From NCBI RefSeq assembly GCF_015319355.1, contig NZ_JADILU010000004.1, forward strand, positions 62,001 through 126,000: a stretch of DNA of 64,000 nt, written 5' to 3'. The DNA is from Psychroserpens luteus (GTDB lineage Bacteria > Bacteroidota > Bacteroidia > Flavobacteriales > Flavobacteriaceae). Shown one piece after another: positions 8,385 through 17,423 of the stretch. A program made the position numbers and the translations under genes. The first letter of the stretch is position 1. Every line of letters starts with the position of its first letter. Below the pieces are notes generated by a model. It did not search any database. It was not told where the DNA came from and worked only from the letters and a program-made list of their open reading frames with translations.

Positions 8385-10240
8385 TGAATAAAACAGTCAA
8401 CATAAATTTAGCAGGTATATTCTTCCACATAGATGAAGATGCTTACCTAAAATTACAACGCTATCTTGAGGCTATAAAACGTTCATTTACAGACTCTCAA
8501 GGAAGATCTGAAATTATAGCAGATATAGAAGCTCGTATTGCAGAATTGTTTACAGAGCGTGTACAAAACGAAAGACAAGTTATTGGTAATAAAGAGGTTG
8601 ATGATGTGATTACAATCATGGGACAACCTGAGGATTACCTCGTTGATGATGAAATTTTTGAAGATGAACCTCAACAAAAAACATATTCTAGTAAACGTAC
8701 CTCAACAACTAAAAAACTATATAGAGATACAGATAACTCTTATGTTGGAGGTGTATCATCTGGATTAGGTCATTATTTTGGTATTGACGCGGTTTGGGTT
8801 CGTTTAATATGGATCTTACTCATCTTTGGTGCAGGAACTGGAGTGTTACTTTATATCTTACTTTGGATTTTTGTTCCTGAGGCGACTACAACTTCAGAAA
8901 AATTACAGATGAAGGGTGAGCAAGTCAATATCTCAAACATTGAAAAAAAAATCAAGGACGGATTTGATAGCGTCTCAAGCGCAGTTCAAAACGTAGATTT
9001 CAAGAAACATGGTGACAAAATCAAGGAAGGTTTTGAAAATGTGTCTGATTCTATTCAAGAAGGTGTAAAAAAAGCAGATTTACCACGTCAAAGCGAACGT
9101 ATTAAATCATCTTCTAGCTCTTTTTTTGAAGCTATAGGTAATATTTTTATGTTCTTTTTGAAGTTGTTTGCTAAATTCTTTGGTTTAATAATCATGTTTG
9201 TAGGAGCAGTAACAATAATTTCTTTAATCATTAGCTTATTTAGTTTGAGCTTCTTAGATAGCGTTCATTTTCCAGGAGTTGATTTCTATAGTGTTACAGA
9301 TACATCAGGAATGCCAGACTGGTTGATGTCTATATTGTTATTCTTTTTCTTCGGAATCATAGCCTTTTTTGTATTCTATTTAGGATTAAAAATATTAATT
9401 TCTAATATGAAATCAATTGGTAAAACTGCTAAATACACTTTACTAGGTTTATGGATTATTTCATTCATTGCATTATCTATAACCTTTATAAAATTTGGAT
9501 TAAGCTATAAAGAAGAAGGTTCTTCTATTAAAACCGAAAAATTAGCTTCCATTAAAGCAAATGATACGTTAACGATTAGAATGACAAACAATGATTTAAT
9601 CACAAGTAGTTATTCTAGAAGGTTTCATAATTTTAAAACTGCATATAATGACAATGATGAAAAAATATTATACAGTCAAGCTATTAGACTTATCGTAAGA
9701 TCTACTAAAGATAGCGTAGCCAAAATAAGAATTGAGCGTAGTGCAAGAGGTTTAGATTTTGATGATGCTAAAAACAGAGCTAAAAACATACGTTATAATT
9801 TCAATTTAGCAAATAACGAATTACTGTTAGACAACTATTTGACCATACCACTTGATGAGAGTAGAAAAGATCAAAAAATAACAGTAACCGTTTACTTGCC
9901 AGAAGGAGCTATTCTCTATGCAGATGAAAACACGTATCATTATCATAGTAACGATCATTACTATAATGACATACTAGACCATAATATGGAAGAACGCCAT
10001 CTCAAAATCATAAGCAATGGAGTTGAGTGTTTAGATTGCCCAATTGACGAAGAGTTTAAAACCGAAGTTAATATAGAAGATGAAGAAGGCAATGGACTGC
10101 AAATTAATGAGGAAGGCATTAGAGCAAAATCTGACACCAATAGTCTTCAAATTGATGAGGATGGTATCAAGGCAGAAAGCGAAACGATTAGAGTCAACAT
10201 TGACGATAATGGTATAAATATTACAACAGACGATAATTAA
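8384..10240 (+). CDS. PspC domain membrane protein with C-terminal adhesin-like repeats
   Basis: The protein is 618 residues. The N-terminal cytoplasmic part (about 1-100) contains a DUF1707/DUF1700-like helical region ('IIADIEARIAELF', 'VDDVITIMGQPEDYL'). The PspC domain follows at about 108-170 ('YVGGVSSGLGHYFGIDAVWVR', then a TM helix ending 'WIFVPEA'). Further TM segments lie at about 255-300, 310-335 and 345-365. The C-terminal half is a soluble domain with a Ser/His/Asp-rich stretch. It ends in three short degenerate repeats of the form 'I-[ND]-E-[ED]-G-I-x-A-x-S' (about 565-615). PspC proteins act in envelope stress responses; the long tail is typical of flavobacterial members. Confidence 0.88.
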   Translation: MNKTVNINLAGIFFHIDEDAYLKLQRYLEAIKRSFTDSQGRSEIIADIEARIAELFTERVQNERQVIGNKEVDDVITIMGQPEDYLVDDEIFEDEPQQKTYSSKRTSTTKKLYRDTDNSYVGGVSSGLGHYFGIDAVWVRLIWILLIFGAGTGVLLYILLWIFVPEATTTSEKLQMKGEQVNISNIEKKIKDGFDSVSSAVQNVDFKKHGDKIKEGFENVSDSIQEGVKKADLPRQSERIKSSSSSFFEAIGNIFMFFLKLFAKFFGLIIMFVGAVTIISLIISLFSLSFLDSVHFPGVDFYSVTDTSGMPDWLMSILLFFFFGIIAFFVFYLGLKILISNMKSIGKTAKYTLLGLWIISFIALSITFIKFGLSYKEEGSSIKTEKLASIKANDTLTIRMTNNDLITSSYSRRFHNFKTAYNDNDEKILYSQAIRLIVRSTKDSVAKIRIERSARGLDFDDAKNRAKNIRYNFNLANNELLLDNYLTIPLDESRKDQKITVTVYLPEGAILYADENTYHYHSNDHYYNDILDHNMEERHLKIISNGVECLDCPIDEEFKTEVNIEDEEGNGLQINEEGIRAKSDTNSLQIDEDGIKAESETIRVNIDDNGINITTDDN

Positions 10241-10262
10241 CAACTCAACCTAATCAATCAAC

Positions 10263-10314
10263 GGTTCAAGTATTTAAAATTTAACTAACCAACCAATTTT
10301 TTAATATTTGAACC
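10263..10314 (+). promoter_or_regulatory. Inter-gene hairpin in the PspC-NTF2 spacer
   Basis: GGTTCAAGTATT (10263-10274) pairs with AATATTTGAACC (10303-10314), 12 positions with one G-T wobble, with further A/T pairing inside. It lies between the PspC stop and the NTF2-like start. It has no following T-run, so mRNA processing or stability is more likely than termination. Confidence 0.45.
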
Positions 10315-10332
10315 ATAATCATCAATCAAAAA

Positions 10333-10821
10333 ATGAAGCAGTATTTACATCTAATTTTATTTTTCTTCGGAATAGGATTCAGCCTCAGTGCTCAGTCAAA
10401 TGAATATTCTGAAGTCTATAATACATTAAAAGCTAATGATAGCTTAATATTTGAACGTGCTTTTAACCATTGCGAATTACAACACCTTGAGTATCTAATT
10501 CCTGAAGATTTTGAATTTTACCATGACAAAGCAGGAATTTTAGACTCTAAAGAGGCCTTTATAAAAGTGATGCAAGATGGAATTTGTAATTCAAATAATA
10601 CAACTAAATCCACAAGAGAATTAGTTGGCAATTTAGAAATGTTCCCATTATACAATAACGGTAAATTATATGGAGCATTACAAAACGGAATCCACAAGTT
10701 CTTTGAAACCACCAACGGAAACAAAGTTTCTGGTAGTACCGCAAAATTTTCACACTTATGGATTTTAGAAAATGATAAATGGTATTTAAAGCGTGTTATA
10801 AGCTTTGACCATCAAATGTAA
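10333..10821 (+). CDS. Exported NTF2-like (DUF4440) protein
   Basis: The 162-residue protein has a signal peptide (MKQYLHLILFFFGIGFSLSAQ) and a single DUF4440/SnoaL-like fold: 'ERAFNHCELQHLEYLIPEDFEFYHDK' in the cone and 'SHLWILENDKWYLKRVISFDHQ' at the C-terminal strands. No conserved catalytic pair is obvious. It is the fifth gene of the cassette beginning at 7410 and shares the AATCATCAATCAAAAA leader style with its neighbours. It is probably a periplasmic ligand-binding or enzyme-like protein of unknown substrate. Confidence 0.78.
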   Translation: MKQYLHLILFFFGIGFSLSAQSNEYSEVYNTLKANDSLIFERAFNHCELQHLEYLIPEDFEFYHDKAGILDSKEAFIKVMQDGICNSNNTTKSTRELVGNLEMFPLYNNGKLYGALQNGIHKFFETTNGNKVSGSTAKFSHLWILENDKWYLKRVISFDHQM

Positions 10822-10856
10822 TAACAATATTAATCATCAATTAAAAACAATCAATC

Positions 10857-11585
10857 ATGACAACATTAACAAAAATCACAATTGCAGTACTAATGAGTTT
10901 ACTGCTATTTTCTTGTAATTTTGACATTAACTTAAACTCAGGAGTTACAGGAAACGGAAATGTATCAACCAAAGACCGTACATTAACAGAAGACTTTACT
11001 AAAATAGAAGCAAGTAGAGGTCTAGATGTATATCTCACACAAAGCGATTCTCCATCATTAAAAGTTCAAGCAGATGAAAATCTACATGACCTTATTATTA
11101 CCGAAATTGAAAATGGTGTATTAAAAATCTATGCTGAAAACAACATTAGAAAATCAGAATCTAAAAAAATAATGGTTAACGTTGCAAATCTAACCGCAAT
11201 TAGTGCTACAAGTGGTAGCGAAGTGTATTCTACCAATACAATTATGGCAGATGCTATAACAATAAGCACAACAAGTGGAGCAGACATTGAGCTTGATCTA
11301 GAAGCACAATCCACAACATTAGAATCTACTAGCGGAAGTGATATTAAAGTAAAAGGTACAACGACAAAACTAAGTGCATCTGCAACTAGCGGAAGTGATA
11401 TTGATGCTCAAAACCTTATATCACAAAACTGCACAGCCTCTGTTACTAGTGGAGCTGATATTGTTGTACATGCTGAAGAAAAATTTACAGCTAGCGCAAC
11501 TAGTGGTGGAGATATTAAATACTACGGAAATCCAAAAAACGAAAGCATTTCTGATGCTGTCTCTGGTAATATACGAAAGCAATAA
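10857..11585 (+). CDS. Head GIN domain lipoprotein (DUF2807)
   Basis: The 242-residue protein has a lipobox (LLLFSC, Cys about 20) and a GIN domain (DUF2807, a putative auto-transporter adhesin head). It contains five or more right-handed-helix rungs built on the motif 'TSGSDI/TSGADI/TSGGDI' at about 115-230. In this family the rungs form a short beta-helix. The next gene (11695) is a second GIN protein, and a third distant one lies at 25615. These genes commonly follow PadR-PspC in Flavobacteriaceae. The domain is thought to be adhesive or polymer-binding but is untested. Confidence 0.88.
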   Translation: MTTLTKITIAVLMSLLLFSCNFDINLNSGVTGNGNVSTKDRTLTEDFTKIEASRGLDVYLTQSDSPSLKVQADENLHDLIITEIENGVLKIYAENNIRKSESKKIMVNVANLTAISATSGSEVYSTNTIMADAITISTTSGADIELDLEAQSTTLESTSGSDIKVKGTTTKLSASATSGSDIDAQNLISQNCTASVTSGADIVVHAEEKFTASATSGGDIKYYGNPKNESISDAVSGNIRKQ

Positions 11586-11620
11586 ACCCATAAAAAACCC
11601 AACCAATCACTAGTTTTTTT

Positions 11621-11665
11621 AAAACCATTTCAAACTCAAATCAAGTTTGGGATGGTTTTTGTTTT
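11621..11665 (+). terminator. Terminator after the first GIN gene
   Basis: AAACCATTTCAAACT pairs with AGTTTGGGATGGTTT (wobbles at two positions) around a short loop, followed by TTGTTTT. The next promoter box begins inside the T-run, so the last gene is transcribed separately. Confidence 0.75.
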
Positions 11666-11672
11666 ATATTTG
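11665..11672 (+). promoter_or_regulatory. Candidate -7 box for the second GIN gene
   Basis: TATATTTG matches TAnnTTTG, 22 bases before the ATG at 11695 and immediately after the terminator stem. A TTTG at 11646-11649 gives a spacing of 15, slightly short. Confidence 0.45.
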
Positions 11673-11694
11673 TTCTAATAACAAACAAATTATA

Positions 11695-12528
11695 ATGAAA
11701 AACATTACTTTACTTCTATTACTAGTATTTGGTTTTGGCACATTTAGTTTTGCTCAAGAACAAGAAAAAATAAAAGGTGATAGAAACTTAACGATAGAAC
11801 AAACTTACATAGATGGGTTTAAGAAAATCGTTGTTGGAAAAGATTTTGAAATTGAGCTTTATTATAACAAAAAGCCTTCGGTAGAAATTGAAACAGATGG
11901 TAACCTACATGAGTATATTGATATAAAAGTTGTTGATAGCGTTCTCACCATTACAACTACTCAAGAAATTCGTGCTAGAAAACTTAATATTAAAGTCAAT
12001 TATGGAGATGCTTTCTCAGATATTGAAATAAAAGAAAATGCAGAGATTCGCTCATTAACATCATTAGAGTTAAATAATGCTTCACTAAAAACTAGTGGAT
12101 CTGCTAGAGCATACCTTAATATTAAAGCGAACAGCTTTAGTTTTGTAAGTACAGAAAAAGCTAAGGTTAAGCTTAATATTACTGCGACTAACGTTACCAT
12201 AGAAATTAGTGATAACACAAAAATGGATGCTTTAATAAATGGTACAGATGTAAAAATGGATTTATATCAACGTGCCAGTGCAGATATTGAAGGTACAGTA
12301 ACAAATCTCAATCTTAGAACAGATAATAACTCACAATTTAATGGTAAAAACTTAACAGCTAAATCGTGCACTGTTCTTGCTGAAATGGATAGTGATGTTT
12401 ATTTAGAAGTTATAGATGCAATTACAATTGATGCTACTGGAGCTAGTGAGATTTATCTCTTCGGAAATCCAAAAATTTCAATTAACAGCTTTACTGGAAC
12501 AGTTAAACTACAAAAGAAAGAGAAGTAG
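11695..12528 (+). CDS. Exported GIN domain protein (DUF2807)
   Basis: The frame is open from 11647, but the signal peptide starts at the internal ATG 11695 (MKNITLLLLLVFGFGTFSFAQ). The upstream part overlaps the terminator and promoter, so 11695 is chosen (277 residues). The body is a GIN/DUF2807 beta-helix without the Thr-Ser-Gly-Ser repeats of its neighbour; rungs read 'SLELNNASLKTSGSARAYL' and 'SEIYLFGNPKISI'. The C-terminal 'GNPK' element is shared with the preceding protein ('YYGNPKNESI'), marking them as paralogues. It has Sec export with no lipobox. Confidence 0.85.
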   Translation: MKNITLLLLLVFGFGTFSFAQEQEKIKGDRNLTIEQTYIDGFKKIVVGKDFEIELYYNKKPSVEIETDGNLHEYIDIKVVDSVLTITTTQEIRARKLNIKVNYGDAFSDIEIKENAEIRSLTSLELNNASLKTSGSARAYLNIKANSFSFVSTEKAKVKLNITATNVTIEISDNTKMDALINGTDVKMDLYQRASADIEGTVTNLNLRTDNNSQFNGKNLTAKSCTVLAEMDSDVYLEVIDAITIDATGASEIYLFGNPKISINSFTGTVKLQKKEK

Positions 12529-12570
12529 AGTTATCAAGTTTCCGAAGTCAATATAATTTAAAACATAAAT

Positions 12571-12600
12571 AAAAAGCCGAAGTATAAACTTCGGCTTTTT
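12571..12600. terminator. Bidirectional terminator
   Basis: AAAAAGCCGAAG pairs perfectly with CTTCGGCTTTTT around a six-base loop. It sits between the convergent GIN gene and trxB and has a T-run on both strands. Confidence 0.9.
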
Positions 12601-12632
12601 ATTACAATTTATTTAAAAATCAGGTATTTTAC

Positions 12633-13616
12633 CTAGTTGTAATTTGATGTAGAAACCTCAAATGTAGAGTCTTTTGCAGCTAAATAACGTTCTGCATCTA
12701 AAGCAGCCATACAACCCGTTCCTGCAGCTGTAATTGCTTGTCTGTATACATGATCTGCAGCGTCACCACTTACAAAAACACCTTCTACATTTGTTTTAGA
12801 CGTTCCTGGTTTTGCATTAATAATGTAACCTGTTTCATCTAAATCTAAATAGTCTTTAAATATATCTGTATTAGGCTTGTGACCAATAGCTACGAAAAAT
12901 CCTGTTATAGGAATTTCTGATTTTTCATTAGTCTTATTGTTAACGACTCTAACACCTGTTACTACTTGTCCGTCACCTAAAACTTCTTCTGTTTCTGTAT
13001 TGAATAAAATTTCAATGTTTGGTGTGTTTTTAACTCTAGCTGCCATGATTTTAGAAGCTCTGAACTCATCTTTACGTACCAACATTGTTACTTTTTTACA
13101 AAGCTTTGATAAATAGTGTGCTTCTTCACATGCACTATCTCCTGCTCCAACAATAGCAACTTCGTGATTTCTATAAAAGAATCCATCACAAACAGCACAA
13201 GCAGAAACGCCTCCACCTAATTTAAGGTACTTCTGCTCTGAGTCTAAACCTAAATATTTTGCAGAAGCTCCTGTAGAAATAATCACAGTATCACAGTGAA
13301 TTTCTTTTGTTTCGTTTACCCATACTTTATGTACATCTCCAGAGAAATCAACTTTAGTTACCCAACCATCACGTACATCTGTTTCAAAACGCTGTGCTTG
13401 TGCTTGGAGTTCCATCATCATTGCTGGTCCAGTAATTCCATCTGGATATCCAGGAAAATTCTCAACTTCATTGGTTGTTGTTAATTGTCCGCCTGGTTGT
13501 GTTCCTTGATATAAAACAGGTTTCATATTTGCTCTTGCAGCATAGATAGCTGCTGTATAACCAGCAGGACCAGAACCTATGATTAAACATTTTACTTTTT
13601 CTATTGTATCTGACAT
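12633..13616 (-). CDS. trxB: Thioredoxin-disulfide reductase
   Basis: The 327-residue FAD/NADPH enzyme reduces thioredoxin in the cytoplasm. The FAD-binding 'IIGSGPAGYTAAIYAARANM' lies at about 12-31 and 'QPGGQLTTTNEVENFPGYP' at about 40-58. The redox-active pair CAVC is at about 139-142. The NADPH site 'VGAGDSACEEAHYLSKLCKKV' lies at about 157-177, and the C-terminal FAD motif 'GVFVSGDAADHVYRQAITAAGTGCMAAL' at about 283-310. Length and all motifs are standard for low-molecular-weight TrxB. It is a single gene with its own -7 box. Confidence 0.97.
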   Translation of the reverse strand: MSDTIEKVKCLIIGSGPAGYTAAIYAARANMKPVLYQGTQPGGQLTTTNEVENFPGYPDGITGPAMMMELQAQAQRFETDVRDGWVTKVDFSGDVHKVWVNETKEIHCDTVIISTGASAKYLGLDSEQKYLKLGGGVSACAVCDGFFYRNHEVAIVGAGDSACEEAHYLSKLCKKVTMLVRKDEFRASKIMAARVKNTPNIEILFNTETEEVLGDGQVVTGVRVVNNKTNEKSEIPITGFFVAIGHKPNTDIFKDYLDLDETGYIINAKPGTSKTNVEGVFVSGDAADHVYRQAITAAGTGCMAALDAERYLAAKDSTFEVSTSNYN

Positions 13617-13647
13617 GTTTTCTTTTTTGTATTCGGTTTATTATTAA

Positions 13648-13655
13648 CAAAAGTA
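13648..13655 (-). promoter_or_regulatory. Candidate -7 box of trxB
   Basis: The minus strand reads TACTTTTG (TAnnTTTG), 31 bases upstream of the trxB start. Confidence 0.4.
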
Positions 13656-13788
13656 GGATTTTTGATGAAAAGCTTACATCAAAGTTATTAACAGTTGAAA
13701 TACCTTTATTTGATTTTTCAATAGTAAAAACCCACCAATTGAGTTAATCATTATTGAGTTTGAGTTAAGGCCAAAGAATGCTGTAAAT

Positions 13789-13796
13789 TATATTTG
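13789..13796 (+). promoter_or_regulatory. Candidate -7 box of the ArsC-like gene
   Basis: TATATTTG lies 18 bases before ATG 13815. Confidence 0.45.
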
Positions 13797-13814
13797 TTTT
13801 AATAAAAATATAGA

Positions 13815-14225
13815 ATGGGAATTATAGCAAAACACGATAACATGAATAAAATATATTATAGTTCTAAGTCTTCTATTGGCAAAAAGACATTGGCATATCT
13901 AAAAGCATCACATAAAGACTTATTAGATATTGATATTACTAAAACTAAAATTACAGGTACGCAATGGAAAGAAATTGCTCAAAATCTTGATGTAACTATA
14001 GACAACCTGGTAGATAAAAAATCTTTTGATTTTACAGCATACAAAGATTCTAATGTGGAGTTGAGCGAAACAGATTGGATTAAAGTTTTAAATAGTAGTC
14101 CTGAGGTACTCACCTACCCTATTGTTATTTTAAGCGATGTGTTTTATCAAATACATAATTCTTCGGAAATAGAAAAACTACTAGAACCGAACAGTAAAGG
14201 AATAGACGAAAAGAGATATATATAA
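13815..14225 (+). CDS. ArsC/Spx-like thioredoxin-fold protein lacking the catalytic cysteine
   Basis: The 136-residue protein aligns by pattern with the arsenate reductase (ArsC)/Spx family: a first strand 'KIYYSS', a helix 'KKTLAYLKAS', 'IDITKTKITGTQWKEIAQNL', and the cis-Pro-like 'LTYPIVILSD'. The site that is Cys-x-x-Ser/Cys in active ArsC reads 'SSKSSIGKK', and there is no cysteine in the whole protein. Reductase activity is therefore not expected; it may be a regulatory relative. A second ATG at 13842 is possible, but the longer MGII start sits closer behind the promoter box and resembles what I remember of family members. Confidence 0.7.
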   Translation: MGIIAKHDNMNKIYYSSKSSIGKKTLAYLKASHKDLLDIDITKTKITGTQWKEIAQNLDVTIDNLVDKKSFDFTAYKDSNVELSETDWIKVLNSSPEVLTYPIVILSDVFYQIHNSSEIEKLLEPNSKGIDEKRYI

Positions 14226-14288
14226 AGGGCCTTTATATGTTAACTATATAGTAAATTTAGTTTTGCAAATAATTAAGCACCAAGTCAA

Positions 14289-15323
14289 ATGATTAAAACC
14301 GTCACTATAAATGATACAAATATCTTAGGTATAATTTCATCATTATCTAAGCAGTTAGATATTGAATATACTAATGAAGGTGATGATTATTGTATTGATC
14401 TTGACAAAAAATTTGGTAGTGGTTATATAAGAGGTATTCAGTTTTCTCATGGCTTATCTGTCATTGAAGTGGATATAACATCCAAGAAAAAAATAATGTT
14501 AGAGTTTATTAAACAAGATATTAATACGCTTCAACTATTATTTAATATAGATTCTATTTTATTACATCAAACTACTGAGAGTGGAGAAAAACATAGCGTA
14601 AACAAATTTCAATATTGTATGTTTTCTAATGCTATTACTAATACACATCGCTTTAAATTCCAAAAAAATAAGCCTTATAGTTTTTTTATTATTCTCATAA
14701 ATAGAAGAGAATTTGAGGAAAAACTGATGAGTATAGTAGATACCATGTCTGAAGATTTACAACTCATCTTTAAAGATGTTAATGGTGTTAACTTAATTCA
14801 TCATACCGAATATTTCTCATTAGAAATTGCTCAATTTATTGAAGAATTTAGACAATGTGAATTAGAAGAGTTTATGAAACCCATCTATTTAGAAGGTAAA
14901 GCCTATGAAATATTAACCTCTCAATTACAATCTTTCAATAATGGAGATGACTCCAAAAATAAAACCTTGCTTAGAAAAGCTACCATTGATAAAATCGAAA
15001 ATGCTGTAGCTATTATTAAAGAAGAATTAGATGTTAGAATTAACGTTTACTCCTTAGCAAAAAGAGTCGGACTTAATCAAAACACACTACAAAATGGTTT
15101 TAAAAACTTATTTCAAACCTCAGTTAATGATTATATCAAAAATCTTCGTTTGGATAAGGCAAAAATATTAATTGAGAATTCTGAATTAAACATCACTGAA
15201 ATCACATATAAAATTGGAATAAATAGTCGCAGCTACTTCTCAAAATTATTTAAAGAAAAATTCAACATTTCACCAAGTGAATATATATCTAATGTACGAA
15301 ACAAAGAAAACCAATCAGCTTAA
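14289..15323 (+). CDS. AraC family transcriptional regulator (paralogue 1 of 3)
   Basis: The 344-residue protein has a two-HTH AraC domain at about 230-338 ('VYSLAKRVGLNQNTLQNGFKNLF', 'ITEITYKIGINSRSYFSKLFKEKF', 'SPSEYI'). The N-terminal 220 residues are not a cupin pattern that I recognise. They are shared in style with the proteins at 15518 and 21088. A TAGTTTTG -7-like box lies at 14258-14265. No ligand can be inferred. Position at the edge of a run of stress-type genes suggests local control. Confidence 0.88.
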   Translation: MIKTVTINDTNILGIISSLSKQLDIEYTNEGDDYCIDLDKKFGSGYIRGIQFSHGLSVIEVDITSKKKIMLEFIKQDINTLQLLFNIDSILLHQTTESGEKHSVNKFQYCMFSNAITNTHRFKFQKNKPYSFFIILINRREFEEKLMSIVDTMSEDLQLIFKDVNGVNLIHHTEYFSLEIAQFIEEFRQCELEEFMKPIYLEGKAYEILTSQLQSFNNGDDSKNKTLLRKATIDKIENAVAIIKEELDVRINVYSLAKRVGLNQNTLQNGFKNLFQTSVNDYIKNLRLDKAKILIENSELNITEITYKIGINSRSYFSKLFKEKFNISPSEYISNVRNKENQSA

Positions 15324-15517
15324 CGCATTAAAATCAACAAATCACACTTTAATACTATAAAAATTGATAGGTTTTTACTTTCAATAACATTTCAATAGTG
15401 CTATACAAAGTTTCTATTTTGTTAATCAATTGATATGCTTTCTTCTTTTTTTGTTGTTCCGCTAATAATCACACTTACTAACTAAATTATTTAATAATTA
15501 CTAAGAAAAAACTTAGC

Positions 15518-16639
15518 ATGAAGACTATTGAAATAATTGAAGTAAAACACAAACCTCTAGCAAAACAATCTTTCTCTCATTTAGAAAATGTGAATTTGAT
15601 TGAACAAAAAGATATTTCCCTTTCAGACCAGTTACTCAACTTTGTATCTGAATCTATTGATTTTGAATCCAATCATACTGTTAATGGTACAAAAGAACTA
15701 CTAATTAAAAATAGCTATGGTGGTGGCAAAATTGATTCTACAACTTTCGAGAATCAATTAAAAGTCATCAATTTCGATGTCTGTCTCAATGATGATTTAA
15801 TAATTGACATATCACATAAAAAAGATACGCTTTACTTTATTTATACGTTTGAAGGTAAATGTTATCATAGTTTGAACAACTCTAAGAAACCATTTCAAGT
15901 TAATGAGTTAAGAACATTCTCTTTTTTATCTTGTAGATCTAATCATAACCAATTAATTATAAAAAAAGGACGTCCTTTTAAGTGTAATATTATAACTATA
16001 GATAAAGATGTTTATGTAAAGAATTTTGTTTTAAATCTTAGTATTGCTAATGGACCTTTGCATAATCTTCATACAATTTTTGAAACACTCAAAGAGCAAC
16101 AGTTAGATTGCTCTTTTAGCTTAAACATTTCTAAAGAACTAAGAACAATTAATTCACAATTAAATAATGAGAGTATAACATCATCTCTTGAATTACAAAG
16201 TAGATATCAACTTATATTGTCATATCATATTGAGCAATTATATATAGTAAAGTTTAACAAAGAAGTTAATTATAGCATATCCAATTCTGAAATAAAAAAA
16301 ATAAAAACCATTAGTAATCATATTATAGAAAACCCAAGTTTAAATCATTCTCAAGAACAGCTTTGTTCACATTTTTTTATATCACAAACAAAGTTACAAA
16401 CGGGTTTCAAAGCTTTACATAAAACTACAGTCTCAAATTTCACAAGAAATGTAAGATTGGAGAAATCTGAAGATCTACTTTTTAATTCAGATTTAAACAT
16501 TTCTGAAATTGTGTATAGTGTAGGTTTTACTAGTAGAAGTTATTTTAGTAAAATTTTCAAACAAAAATATGACTGCAATCCAACTGCATATAGAGCTCAG
16601 TTTATTAAAAACAAACATTATCTAACTCTTAGTCATTAG
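15518..16639 (+). CDS. AraC family transcriptional regulator (paralogue 2 of 3)
   Basis: The 373-residue protein has an AraC HTH domain at about 258-365 ('EQLCSHFFISQTKLQTGFKAL', 'ISEIVYSVGFTSRSYFSKIFKQKY', 'NPTAYR'). The second-HTH sequence is nearly identical to that of the 21088 protein, so the two share recent ancestry. The N-terminal domain is diverged. The 3' end overlaps the convergent gene at 16629 by 11 bases, so the two genes have no room for a shared terminator. Confidence 0.88.
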   Translation: MKTIEIIEVKHKPLAKQSFSHLENVNLIEQKDISLSDQLLNFVSESIDFESNHTVNGTKELLIKNSYGGGKIDSTTFENQLKVINFDVCLNDDLIIDISHKKDTLYFIYTFEGKCYHSLNNSKKPFQVNELRTFSFLSCRSNHNQLIIKKGRPFKCNIITIDKDVYVKNFVLNLSIANGPLHNLHTIFETLKEQQLDCSFSLNISKELRTINSQLNNESITSSLELQSRYQLILSYHIEQLYIVKFNKEVNYSISNSEIKKIKTISNHIIENPSLNHSQEQLCSHFFISQTKLQTGFKALHKTTVSNFTRNVRLEKSEDLLFNSDLNISEIVYSVGFTSRSYFSKIFKQKYDCNPTAYRAQFIKNKHYLTLSH

Positions 16640-17192
16640 AAGAGTTGGCTTTATCTTTTTGTTCCTCAAGATCTTCTTCTTTATAGATGAGTTCATGATC
16701 TTGCTTTAAGCCAACTATTAAAATAATATTTGTTACAGTATTGTAAAGCATTAATATAACGACTACCATAGCACCACTTAATACAGATGATATGAATAAA
16801 GTTATCCAGTAAATGAAGCTAAACCAACCAGTTGGCACTTCACTAGACTCTGTTATTGGAATATTAAAAAGCTGAAACATAATAAGTGTTACAATAAATA
16901 AAATGGTATCAATCTTAGCTATATTAAGGACTTCAAGATAATGTCCATCTTTTAATTTAGATTCTGTACCAGAACTAATTCCTAATAAAGTAAGAAGTAA
17001 AGCTAAAATTGTTGCTGATGCTAACACAATTGTATTACACAACATATTTATTCCCGAAAGAGAGGCTTCTAGTAAATTTTTAGCTTCATATCCAGATATA
17101 TTACCTAATAAAAATACTCCAGTAGTAATTATAAAAAAGGTAATAACTCCTCCATAAATAGCTCTTTTATTATTAAACAGAAATGTTTTCAT
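16629..17192 (-). CDS. Four-TM membrane protein of unknown function
   Basis: The 187-residue protein has hydrophobic segments at about 14-34, 53-72, 94-113 and 123-153, and an acidic, charged C-terminus. Because of the overlap with the convergent AraC gene, its last codons lie opposite that gene's end. I recognise no motif; it resembles generic flavobacterial inner-membrane proteins. Downstream gene order suggests independent transcription. Confidence 0.65.
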   Translation of the reverse strand: MKTFLFNNKRAIYGGVITFFIITTGVFLLGNISGYEAKNLLEASLSGINMLCNTIVLASATILALLLTLLGISSGTESKLKDGHYLEVLNIAKIDTILFIVTLIMFQLFNIPITESSEVPTGWFSFIYWITLFISSVLSGAMVVVILMLYNTVTNIILIVGLKQDHELIYKEEDLEEQKDKANSSND

Positions 17193-17216
17193 ATCTTTTA
17201 AAACTTAATTTTTGAT

Positions 17217-17240
17217 AAAAAAAAGCCTCATTCCTGAGGC
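17217..17240 (-). terminator. Terminator after the small lipoprotein gene
   Basis: On the minus strand GCCTCA-GGAA-TGAGGC is followed by eight T residues, 23 bases past the stop at 17263. Confidence 0.85.
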
Positions 17241-17262
17241 TTATCTATTTTAATTAAATTTA

Positions 17263-17400
17263 TTAATCTACAGCATCTTCTACGTCATCTGCCACATCTT
17301 CTACTGCGTCCTCAACTTTGTCTCCTGTTGTTTCTCTACAGCTTGTAAATACTGTTGAAATTGTAAATAATACTAAGAATACTTTTGCTATTTTTTTCAT
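17263..17400 (-). CDS. 45-residue acidic lipoprotein
   Basis: A short gene not obvious from ORF length alone. MKKIAKVFLVLFTISTVFTSC is a type II signal peptide with Cys 21 as the lipid site. The mature part is only about 25 residues of Asp/Glu/Val heptad-like repeats ('KVEDAVEDVADDVEDAVD'). It lies 23 bases after the DUF1328 gene and before a strong terminator, so the two form a bicistron. Small acidic lipoproteins of this kind recur in flavobacterial stress clusters; the function is unknown. Confidence 0.75.
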   Translation of the reverse strand: MKKIAKVFLVLFTISTVFTSCRETTGDKVEDAVEDVADDVEDAVD

Positions 17401-17423
17401 AATTGATTGTTTTTAGTTAATGA

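Noticed and set aside
11647-11694. Upstream start of the second GIN gene
   Set aside because: It begins within the terminator and promoter of the preceding unit; the signal peptide begins at 11695.
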